This document shows positions 7,991 to 13,977 of a stretch of DNA of 22,947 nucleotides, one piece after another. The stretch comes from a virus. Numbering within the stretch: the first letter of the stretch is position 1; each line of letters begins with the position of its first letter. The notes beneath the pieces were generated by a model that saw only the letters and a program-made list of their open reading frames with translations, made no database searches and had not been told where the DNA came from. The position numbers and the translations under genes were made by a program. The stretch covers positions 1 through 22,947 of the IMG/VR virus record IMGVR_UViG_3300036829_000217; one strand, given 5' to 3'.

Positions 7991-8577
7991 TACACGACTC
8001 CCGACTCAGTACCCATCGCCAGGTCGATTAGTCGATCAGCATCGTCGTTGCCCGTGGAGACTCGGTCATCACCTGGTCCAGCAGCGGCGGTCGCAGAGAG
8101 CCCTTCGACAGAGAACGACTTCAGCTTGCCGGCCAGCTTGGGGAGCACAGAACCAGTGTCGGAGGTTCCCGCGTTCAGCTCGTCCAGGGCGAGCAGAATC
8201 GTCGAGCGCTTGATCAGCTCGGGCACTACAGAGGTGAAGGTCGCTGTGACGGCCACATCAGGACCGAACCCCTCGCAGTCGACGCGAGGGCCGCTCAAGA
8301 GCCGGATACCCCATAGCTCGACCGTGTAGCTCGATGACGGGAGCTCGTGCCCGTCGACGGCGACTGCGGTGACATTTGAGAAAGGCAAGTCGACTACGAC
8401 GTTCCGCGTCCGTACGTCGTGGACGGTGACCGCGGTTGCCGATGCGGCGGCAAAGGTACGGCGCGCTCGGGCAGTGACGAGCGCTGTCGCGAAGTCCAGG
8501 GCCGCCTGGATCTGGCCGTCGGAGGCGCTGATGGAGGGGTCGTAGGCCTTGAGTTCGGCCACGGAGGCGAAGCTCAC
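7990..8577 (-). CDS. Head-tail connector (adaptor) protein, gp6-like
   Basis: This 195-residue protein opens with SFASVAELKAYDPSISASDG and a helix DFATALVTARARRTF. That is the look of gp6/gp15-like head-tail connector proteins, which form a ring below the portal. The middle is beta-rich (VTVHDVRTRNVVVDLPFSNV) and the C-terminal third helical, with an acidic end. The start is GTG at 8577 without a clear Shine-Dalgarno sequence. It is the first late gene after the antiparallel cassette, so it needs either read-through from the capsid genes or its own promoter in the gap upstream. Confidence 0.75.
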   Translation of the reverse strand: MSFASVAELKAYDPSISASDGQIQAALDFATALVTARARRTFAAASATAVTVHDVRTRNVVVDLPFSNVTAVAVDGHELPSSSYTVELWGIRLLSGPRVDCEGFGPDVAVTATFTSVVPELIKRSTILLALDELNAGTSDTGSVLPKLAGKLKSFSVEGLSATAAAGPGDDRVSTGNDDADRLIDLAMGTESGVV

Positions 8578-8592
8578 GACACTAGCGCCGAA

Positions 8593-8630
8593 GATCTTGG
8601 AGCGTCCGTGCTCGTTGTCATTCCAAGATC
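8593..8630. repeat. 9-bp perfect inverted repeat upstream of the connector gene
   Basis: GATCTTGGA at 8593-8601 is matched exactly by its reverse complement TCCAAGATC at 8622-8630, with a 20-base spacer. It begins 16 bases upstream of the GTG start of the connector gene. It could be a two-site operator or a long-loop hairpin in the 5' leader of the leftward transcript. Confidence 0.45.
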
Positions 8631-9028
8631 GACTTTAGACCCCAGATCTACGAGCGCGCTCGTCGATCTCACGCGGTGACCCCGCCGTGCAACCTCCTAG
8701 GACGTAGGGCATCATGAAGTGGTGGAGTTCCGTCGCCGGCCCGACAGACCGTCGGTTTCCGCTGAGTGGCCGGTTCACGTTCTAGTTGCTCTCATGGCCG
8801 TGTTCAACCTGCAGTTTCTCCGAGGTTGCCTTCACGCGCTGACCGCTGGAATGGGCCGCATTTTCGCTCGACGGGACATCAGGATGGTTCCTCGCGCGTC
8901 CCTCTCCCACTGATGTGATCAGTGCCGCATAGAAGCAGACACGTATCCATCAATGGGAGCAGAGTGCGTCTAACGGTGCGTCCGACTGGCACCAACTACT
9001 GATGTAATTCCCACGCGACGCTCTCTTA

Positions 9029-9053
9029 GCTCTTCAAACACTTCTCGAAGAGC
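9029..9053 (+). promoter_or_regulatory. Leader hairpin next to the ribosome-binding site of the SLATT-like gene
   Basis: GCTCTTC (9029-9035) and GAAGAGC (9047-9053) form a perfect 7-bp stem around an 11-base loop. The stem abuts the G-rich ribosome-binding site GGGGGGA (9054-9060), which lies 9 bases before the ATG at 9070. A stem ending exactly at the Shine-Dalgarno sequence could limit or tune translation of a potentially toxic membrane protein. The regulatory role is inference. Confidence 0.4.
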
Positions 9054-9069
9054 GGGGGGAATCAATCCC

Positions 9070-9570
9070 ATGGGCCCACAGGTAAATGATAGGACCGGCG
9101 GTGCCTTCGCGGCATGGCAGGGTATGGAGCAAGTTCGACAATGGCAACGAGATAACCAAAATGACATTCGGCGCACGGAGAGACGCCAACGCATTTGGAC
9201 GAGCACTGGATATTCCCTGGGAAGTATCGGTGTCGGGAGTGGATCAGTCGAGGCAGTTAACGCGGGAGCATCTGGCCCGCACTGGCTAACACTCATACTG
9301 CTCGGATGCATGGGGGTTTCTGGTGGCCTCCTCTATTTCTTGGATCCGGTTGAAGGGTATCGAGCCGCTGGCAAAGAATTATCCTGGCTTTCGGTCTGGG
9401 AAAACACGCTCGCCCTATCACTCGTCCAGCTCTCCAATCCTGAGATTACTCGTGACAAAGTCCAGGGCATACTCGAAGAATTAGCCGAAACACTACGGCG
9501 ACTCCGGGAGCAGATCAGGGTATTGCGCGAGACGAAGGACTTCCGGACACCTAATTCACCCTTCAGCTGA
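9070..9570 (+). CDS. SLATT-like two-helix membrane protein (cargo gene)
   Basis: This 166-residue protein runs against the late operon. Its layout is a charged, Trp/Arg-rich N-terminal helix (WQRDNQNDIRRTERRQRIW, about 26-43), a weakly hydrophobic Gly/Ser stretch (about 44-66), and a clear membrane helix (WLTLILLGCMGVSGGLLYFL, 72-91). After these come YRAAGKELSWLSVWENTLAL and a charged C-terminal coiled coil (about 125-153). Basic helix, two membrane segments, then an amphipathic YRxA...W region is the pattern of SLATT domains, which are predicted membrane effectors in nucleotide-second-messenger defence systems. No partner nucleotidyltransferase or SLOG gene is visible, so this would be a stand-alone form. 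It could instead be an unrelated superinfection-exclusion protein. A GGGGGGA site precedes the ATG. Confidence 0.55.
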   Translation: MGPQVNDRTGGAFAAWQGMEQVRQWQRDNQNDIRRTERRQRIWTSTGYSLGSIGVGSGSVEAVNAGASGPHWLTLILLGCMGVSGGLLYFLDPVEGYRAAGKELSWLSVWENTLALSLVQLSNPEITRDKVQGILEELAETLRRLREQIRVLRETKDFRTPNSPFS

Positions 9571-9687
9571 AGTCTCACGTTTGACTCGACGCGTCCCCAC
9601 TGGCAGTCAGAACTTGGGCGGGTCGACAATGGCGAATGCTCATATGGTTTGCCAGCTAATGTCAGGAAGCGCAAAGCGCAAATAGTG

Positions 9688-9716
9688 GCCCCGGCAAAGC
9701 TTCAACTTGCCGGGGC
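9688..9716 (+). terminator. Strong hairpin between the two cargo genes
   Basis: GCCCCGGCAA (9688-9697) pairs perfectly with TTGCCGGGGC (9707-9716) around a 9-base loop. It lies 118 bases after the SLATT-like stop and 28 bases before the O-antigen ligase-like start. No U-run follows, but GC-rich hairpins without one are common terminators in high-GC bacteria. It probably ends the first cargo transcript or attenuates entry into the second. Confidence 0.6.
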
Positions 9717-9743
9717 TGAACGAACCTATCTGGGAGGTCCGTT

Positions 9744-11033
9744 ATGAACCAGGTTATATCGGCCTCGGCTAGGCACGTACGCCAAGAGCAACAGGCGACT
9801 CGCGCTCTGTCAATCGCAATGGTCGCCGTTGCCGCCTATCCGTCAACCATCTTCACCGGCCGATCTACTTGGTTACCGCCTCTTGGCATTGCAATCTTCC
9901 TGCTGGCTCATTGGCCTTCGGTGGGAGCTACTCGAACCGCTGCAAGCCGCGTAGTTTTCATGGGCTTTTTCTTTCTCATCGCTGCTACCGGCGTAAACAC
10001 AGGGGGCAACTTCGGAGGACAGTACCTTGCCAGCGCCGCTCTCGTTCTAACGGCCATCCCCGTGGCTTCGAAGGCGAATCCTCACCGCATTGCGCGTACC
10101 GTTGTCTTGCTGACGTTGGCCGAGATCGGTTTAGCGCTCGGTCAGTTCTTCTTGCATGTTGAGGTGCCCTGGCATCACCAAGAGCCGCAATGGATGGCCT
10201 ATCTGACGCGCAACGAGCTTCTCGGCGGCGGCAGACCACGCGTTGATGGCACCATGGGGCATCCTCTGCTGCTAGCACTTCTCGTCAACCTGTCGTTCGC
10301 TATCGTCGTTCGGGCGTCCTACGTCCGGCGACGGCGACTCGTGATCATGAGCATTCTGGTTGCCGGCATCCTGATCACCGGAAGTCGCAGCGCTGCGGCC
10401 ATTGCCCTATTGCTTGTTCTCTTCGGAACAGTGCGTCGATTCACCCTCGGGCGGTTGGCAGGGCGCGCCCTACTTGCTGTCGGACTGTTAGTCCTAGCCA
10501 TCAACGCCGGAGTGCTCCAGAGCGGTGTAGTCGACCGGTTCACGGCATCGGGTTCGCTCTCGCACCGGCAGGGAGCCTTCTCCTCGGTCCCGGTGCTCTT
10601 CCACGAACAGTCTTTGTCGTATCTGCTATTCGGTAATGGCTGGGCTGGACCACAAACACTGTTCGATCGAGGGCTTCTACAGACGGACTACTTCCGCGCC
10701 GTCGACAACCAATGGGTCGCCACCATCGTTTCATCCGGGCTTGTCGGTCTCGCTCTGATCTCGTTCGCCATGTATCGAGCGGTTCGTCACGCTGATACCG
10801 ATCAGCGCGTCCTGTGGCTTACGTTCCTAGTCGAGTGGTTTGTCTTCGACGCTCTTTGGTGGACGCCGGGGCTCCTGGCGTGTGGTGTGCTACTCGGGGT
10901 CCGAGCTAGTCGGCCTGAGGTTGCTGAGCATCCGCCTCAGCAAGTGCCTCAGCAAGTTCCCGCTTCGCCTGGATCACCAACAGCGCCTTCGCTTCGAAAT
11001 CGGCGTGCCCCGCCGGAAGCTGCACTGAGTTGA
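9744..11033 (+). CDS. O-antigen ligase/polymerase-like (Wzy/WaaL superfamily) membrane protein
   Basis: This is a 429-residue polytopic membrane protein with about ten hydrophobic segments between residues 20 and 388. Features of the O-antigen ligase/polymerase superfamily are visible in order: RPRVDGTMGHPLLLA (164-178), then ITGSRSAAAIALLL (211-224), SLSHRQGAF (271-279), LLFGNGW (294-300) and DNQWVATIVSSGLVGL (321-336). Such proteins join or polymerise lipid-linked glycans on the outer face of the membrane. In a phage this suggests lysogenic conversion of a surface glycan that blocks the receptor for other phages. A GGAGG site lies 6 bases before the ATG. The last 40 residues are Pro/Gln/Ala-rich and overlap the leftward 56-residue gene tail to tail, so the C-terminus may be an extension without fold. 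Confidence 0.78.
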   Translation: MNQVISASARHVRQEQQATRALSIAMVAVAAYPSTIFTGRSTWLPPLGIAIFLLAHWPSVGATRTAASRVVFMGFFFLIAATGVNTGGNFGGQYLASAALVLTAIPVASKANPHRIARTVVLLTLAEIGLALGQFFLHVEVPWHHQEPQWMAYLTRNELLGGGRPRVDGTMGHPLLLALLVNLSFAIVVRASYVRRRRLVIMSILVAGILITGSRSAAAIALLLVLFGTVRRFTLGRLAGRALLAVGLLVLAINAGVLQSGVVDRFTASGSLSHRQGAFSSVPVLFHEQSLSYLLFGNGWAGPQTLFDRGLLQTDYFRAVDNQWVATIVSSGLVGLALISFAMYRAVRHADTDQRVLWLTFLVEWFVFDALWWTPGLLACGVLLGVRASRPEVAEHPPQQVPQQVPASPGSPTAPSLRNRRAPPEAALS

Positions 11034-11076
11034 GCAGGTCTTCGAACAGAAGCAAAGTCTCACGGGAAAGAGCCAT
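10906..11076 (-). CDS. Small helical protein coupled to the fibre gene
   Basis: This 56-residue protein starts with ATG at 11076, which shares its A with the fibre stop codon (TGATG). It reads MALSRETLLLFEDLLNSVQL, a central ADFEAKALLVIQAKRELAEA and an acidic Ala/Gln tail. It is largely helical, with no membrane segment. Tight translational coupling to the fibre gene suggests a partner of the fibre, such as an assembly or trimerisation helper; I do not know its function. Its 3' 128 bases overlap the end of the convergent O-antigen ligase-like gene. A 12-base tandem repeat (10934-10957) inside the overlap encodes repeated LAEA here. Confidence 0.68.
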   Translation of the reverse strand: MALSRETLLLFEDLLNSVQLPAGHADFEAKALLVIQAKRELAEALAEADAQQPQAD

Positions 11077-12794
11077 CACAGAATTCCCGTCCATGTGTTC
11101 GCTGCTGTAGCAACGTAAATACGCTGATTTGCCACGGTCGGCGTATCTGTCCGGATGAAGATGTCACCAGCGGCAGAACCGGACACCGTGCCTGGTATAC
11201 CTGTACCAGAGAAGATGCGGCCTCCCGCCCCTGCGGAGGTGCCTGGCTGCACGTATCCCGCGCTACTCGACAGACGCGCCAATAATGTGGCCGACCCGTT
11301 GTTTAGAAAGATGTCTTGGCCTTGCGTCGCCAACACGCCAGCTGCGTTGATCCTGACGCGCAAGTTACCCTGGCTGTCGTACCACTCCTGCGTGTTCTTT
11401 GACTGTGCTGCGTGCGCCATGACTCTGATAGCCGTAACGTTGGCCGCATTGGGGTCGACTATCACCTGGCCGTTCGTCGTTGCCACAGAACCCGATGCAA
11501 TCGTTGCACCTGAGATCGTTGTGCCACTAAACGACGTGTAAGTGACAACCGTCCGTGCCGTGCTGTCCAGGATGAAGGTTCCGCCTCCAGCAGGCAGCGT
11601 CACGCCAGCATTTGTGGTGAGTGTCTGCGGCGTTGTCGTGAGCGTGTAAGTACCCGATAACGTGCCGTAGCTCAGCACAGGTTGCTGGACAAACATCATG
11701 GAATTGACGCCGTCACCAGTTCCGCCGTACTTGACCTTGAAGGCTGTTCCTGCTGACCGGCCGACCGATAGCTGCGTCTCACTGTTTGCAGCATCGACCA
11801 CATACAGCCCATATGCGGTGGTGATCGTTCCACCGTTTGCAGACGCGGCCGCGGGCTGCCAGAACCCGTAGTACGTATCGATGGTGCCGAAGGTCGGACC
11901 ACCTGATGAATTGACTGAGGTTTTGAAACCAGCTGCGACGCTGACATGCGAAGTCCCCAGGGCGTTGATTCTCGAGCCCACGCCGAGCAGCGGAGCGTTA
12001 ACGCCCGTCAGTGCAGTGTTGGCACCTTCGATTTGCGCGATGGCCTCAAAACTCGTTGTTGCCTTCGTTTGGGCAAACCCTGTACCGGTGTCCTTCAACC
12101 CGACAAAGGTTGAGAATGCCTCGGCTGAGTCATCCGCTGTGGGGCCGTAGTAGTTCGTGAGCAGAAACCCGCCCTGGGTTGTCTTCGTGATCGGCGCGTT
12201 AGTTCCGCCTGTCGAATCCCCATACTTCTGGTACACCACAAACGGGCCGTAGCCATCAGCCGGACTACCCGTGCCAGCGAAACCGACCGAGTTACCTGCA
12301 TTGCCGAATGTGAACCACTTGCCATAAGTTGGTGAATCCGTGTTGCGATGAATACCTTGCGACGACGATGAGGTCTCCAGGTTCGCGTAACGCGCATCAT
12401 TCGACGCCAGCGACCCTCCGTTAGGCGTCTCTTTCCATGCCGTACCGTTGTATCGACATGTCGTCCAACGGCCCGCTACCGAGACCGTCGCGATTGTTGT
12501 GCCGCCTGATGTAGCGGTGAGCACGCTCGATCCCGAGGTGGCATCGAGGTACAGCTCCACCTCATCGCCCGCGCTAGGACTCGTCGGGAGGGGCTGAGCT
12601 ATGGACCCCGTTGTGCAGTCATAGTGGGCGCTGTGCCATGCGGCCATTGTGTACGAGCCGGTCTTTGCCGCGCCCTGGTCCACGAAACGGTTGCGTCGGG
12701 CGTTCTCGGCGGCCGTGGCGCGACTCTCCTCAGCAGCGACGGATGCCGACACGCCAGTGACACCAGCGGGCTTGCGTGCGTACCCCGTCGTCAC
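11076..12794 (-). CDS. Fibre-like structural protein (head fibre or tail fibre)
   Basis: The product has 572 residues and is very rich in Gly, Ser, Thr and Ala, with many short beta-like repeats, as in trimeric phage fibres. The first 40 residues are Ala/Glu/Arg-rich and probably helical (an anchor or trimerisation stem). A beta domain follows at about 48-125. The C-terminal part has NTQEWYDSQGNLRVRINAAG, a motif often seen in phage fibres, and ends with GDIFIRTDTP and a final NTWTGIL. The start is GTG, overlapping the previous stop in a GTGA. The location is odd for a tail fibre: it comes after the capsid gene and before the connectors, which favours a capsid-attached fibre or a displaced tail fibre. 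No depolymerase or peptidase motif is seen. Confidence 0.7.
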   Translation of the reverse strand: MTTGYARKPAGVTGVSASVAAEESRATAAENARRNRFVDQGAAKTGSYTMAAWHSAHYDCTTGSIAQPLPTSPSAGDEVELYLDATSGSSVLTATSGGTTIATVSVAGRWTTCRYNGTAWKETPNGGSLASNDARYANLETSSSSQGIHRNTDSPTYGKWFTFGNAGNSVGFAGTGSPADGYGPFVVYQKYGDSTGGTNAPITKTTQGGFLLTNYYGPTADDSAEAFSTFVGLKDTGTGFAQTKATTSFEAIAQIEGANTALTGVNAPLLGVGSRINALGTSHVSVAAGFKTSVNSSGGPTFGTIDTYYGFWQPAAASANGGTITTAYGLYVVDAANSETQLSVGRSAGTAFKVKYGGTGDGVNSMMFVQQPVLSYGTLSGTYTLTTTPQTLTTNAGVTLPAGGGTFILDSTARTVVTYTSFSGTTISGATIASGSVATTNGQVIVDPNAANVTAIRVMAHAAQSKNTQEWYDSQGNLRVRINAAGVLATQGQDIFLNNGSATLLARLSSSAGYVQPGTSAGAGGRIFSGTGIPGTVSGSAAGDIFIRTDTPTVANQRIYVATAANTWTGIL

Positions 12795-13075
12795 GAGCTC
12801 ACTCCGGTCACTGAGTACGCACAGGTGCTGGCAGCGATCAGACGGATCACGTCGGAAGCGTCGAGGCTCGGCACCTGCAAAGAGGCGCCAGCCACTACCA
12901 CGAAGCAGTCGTCGCCGCCCACCGTGGGCACAGTCCCATCGACACGGAAGTAGATCTCCACACTGCCGCGGTTCAGCACCTCGACGGCTTTGAACTTTGC
13001 AGTGAGCGTGACGACATCAATGGCGTTCGCCCCGAGCGTCTGGTGCTTCACTTTTGCGGCGCTGTAGTTCGCCAT
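12791..13075 (-). CDS. Small beta-rich virion accessory protein
   Basis: This 94-residue protein starts at 13075 behind an AAGGA site and overlaps the fibre gene start in a GTGA. It reads MANYSAAKVKHQTLGANAID, then KAVEVLNRGSVEIYFRVDG, FVVVAGASLQVPS and a final AYSVTGVSS. This small single beta-domain protein is familiar from actinophage genomes next to fibre or capsid genes. It is probably a capsid decoration or fibre-base protein. The function is inferred only from place and composition. Confidence 0.72.
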   Translation of the reverse strand: MANYSAAKVKHQTLGANAIDVVTLTAKFKAVEVLNRGSVEIYFRVDGTVPTVGGDDCFVVVAGASLQVPSLDASDVIRLIAASTCAYSVTGVSS

Positions 13076-13102
13076 GTCGTCAGTCCTTGCTCAGACGAAG
13101 AA

Positions 13103-13130
13103 AGCAGTGCGGCAGACCGTCCGCACTGCT
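13103..13130 (-). terminator. Hairpin terminator between capsid genes and fibre genes
   Basis: In the minus-strand transcript AGCAGTGCGG pairs perfectly with CCGCACTGCT (10-bp stem, 8-base loop), and TTCTTCG follows the stem, whose own last base is also T. It lies in the 140-base gap between the gene ending at 13216 and the one starting at 13075, the largest break in this part of the operon. A leaky terminator here would keep the capsid message abundant and lower expression of the fibre group and of genes further along. Confidence 0.6.
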
Positions 13131-13215
13131 CCTCCGTCGCCTTCCATGGCAACTCGCCCCCGTCCGTGGAGGCCTTCCCCCGCTCGTGCCTGAGACACGG
13201 CAGCGGTGAACGCGG

Positions 13216-13611
13216 TCAGGCCGCTACGACCGAGAACTGCGCGGTCCACTTGATCGTCTTGCCTGCCTCGCCAGTAACCGTGACCTTGGGTCCGCCGGCC
13301 GTGGTGTCAACACCGAGTGCTGCATCCCATGCCGCCGAGTCCTCGCCGAGAACGGTCTGGGTCGCGCTGCCGACGACGGCCGTGCTGGCAGCGTTCGCAC
13401 CCCGCTTGATCACGGCACGCAGGTCATAGCCAGCTACCTCGGATCCGCTGTCAGTGCGGCGACCGACAACGCGAGCGGTGACCACCCACGCTGAGCTATT
13501 TGGCATGACGAGTCCGCCTGTTACGACGATGGCTGTAGCGGTTCCGTTGGTCGTCGTCACCTTGCCGCGTGCTCGCTTGCTGCCTGCGGCGGCTCGAGTG
13601 TTGATCGACAT
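13216..13611 (-). CDS. Small virion-associated protein, unknown function
   Basis: This 131-residue protein starts with ATG at 13611, three bases after the previous stop. The N-terminus is basic (SINTRAAAGSKRARGKVTTT). The rest is Ala/Val/Thr/Gly-rich and beta-like, with SAWVVTARVVGRRTDSGSEV, DLRAVIKRGAN and a final KTIKWTAQFSVVAA. Such proteins can be fibre-associated or decorate the capsid. It is the last gene before the hairpin at 13103-13130, so it would share the abundant capsid transcript, which fits a virion protein. I do not recognise a specific family. Confidence 0.7.
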   Translation of the reverse strand: MSINTRAAAGSKRARGKVTTTNGTATAIVVTGGLVMPNSSAWVVTARVVGRRTDSGSEVAGYDLRAVIKRGANAASTAVVGSATQTVLGEDSAAWDAALGVDTTAGGPKVTVTGEAGKTIKWTAQFSVVAA

Positions 13612-13614
13612 GGA

Positions 13615-13977
13615 CTACGACCCCTTGATCTGACGCAGGATGTACGGCGTCACCTGGTGGCCCTCGTTCACGATGACCGTTGCCCGAACCGGCTCGGTCT
13701 CGGTGACCTCTCCCGTGTCGTAGTCCAGATACATCGTCTTAGGAGCGGGCTTGCCCAACTCCCAGCCATCGTCCTCGGCGCTGCCCACCGGTTGCTCGGT
13801 GACCTTTTTGAGCGTGCCAGCCTTCGGAGCTTCTGGTTCCTCCGTTGCCTTGGTCTCGGTTCCCTTTGCGGCTTCCTTGGCCTTGACCTCTGCCGCTGGA
13901 TCCTCGGGAAGAGCCTCAGGGTCCGTTGCCTCCGGATCGGTGTATTCCTCTGGCTTCACTTTGGCTGCCTTAGACAT
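13615..13977 (-). CDS. Acidic small protein after the major capsid gene
   Basis: The product has 120 residues, starting at the ATG at 13977 that overlaps the capsid stop (TGATG). A GTG three bases upstream is an equal candidate. The first 60 residues are Glu/Lys/Ala/Pro-rich and low in complexity (DPEATDPEALPEDPAAEVKA), probably disordered. The last 55 contain a more structured MYLDYDTGEVTETEPVRATV and then NEGHQVTPYILRQIKG. Its place suggests a head protein, perhaps decoration or head completion. The function is unknown. Confidence 0.72.
   Translation of the reverse strand: MSKAAKVKPEEYTDPEATDPEALPEDPAAEVKAKEAAKGTETKATEEPEAPKAGTLKKVTEQPVGSAEDDGWELGKPAPKTMYLDYDTGEVTETEPVRATVIVNEGHQVTPYILRQIKGS

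Larger units (their letters stand above)
8578..9069. other. Non-coding or uncertain stretch at the left side of the cargo cassette
   Basis: These 492 bases lie between the divergent starts of the connector gene (leftward) and the SLATT-like gene (rightward). I see no convincing gene. A 64-codon rightward opening (8719-8913) has one hydrophobic segment (VHVLVALMAVFNL) but a poor start context. The stretch should hold promoters for both directions. Structural elements within it are a 9-bp dyad at 8593-8630 and a 7-bp hairpin at 9029-9053. A TGTAAT at 9003-9008 could be a -10 element for the rightward gene, but no good -35 is present. Confidence 0.5.

Noticed and set aside
8719-8913. Rightward 64-codon opening with a hydrophobic segment
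   Set aside because: Poor ribosome-binding context, composition of a chance frame and no overlap or coupling with neighbours; kept only as part of the uncertain gap.
10934-10957. Two tandem copies of a 12-base unit, considered as a CRISPR or iteron fragment
   Set aside because: Only two direct copies without spacers, inside two overlapping coding frames; better explained as a small coding duplication.
11076-12794. Fibre-like protein as a polysaccharide depolymerase
   Set aside because: No catalytic signature or clear right-handed beta-helix repeat of tailspike enzymes is visible; composition fits a plain trimeric fibre.
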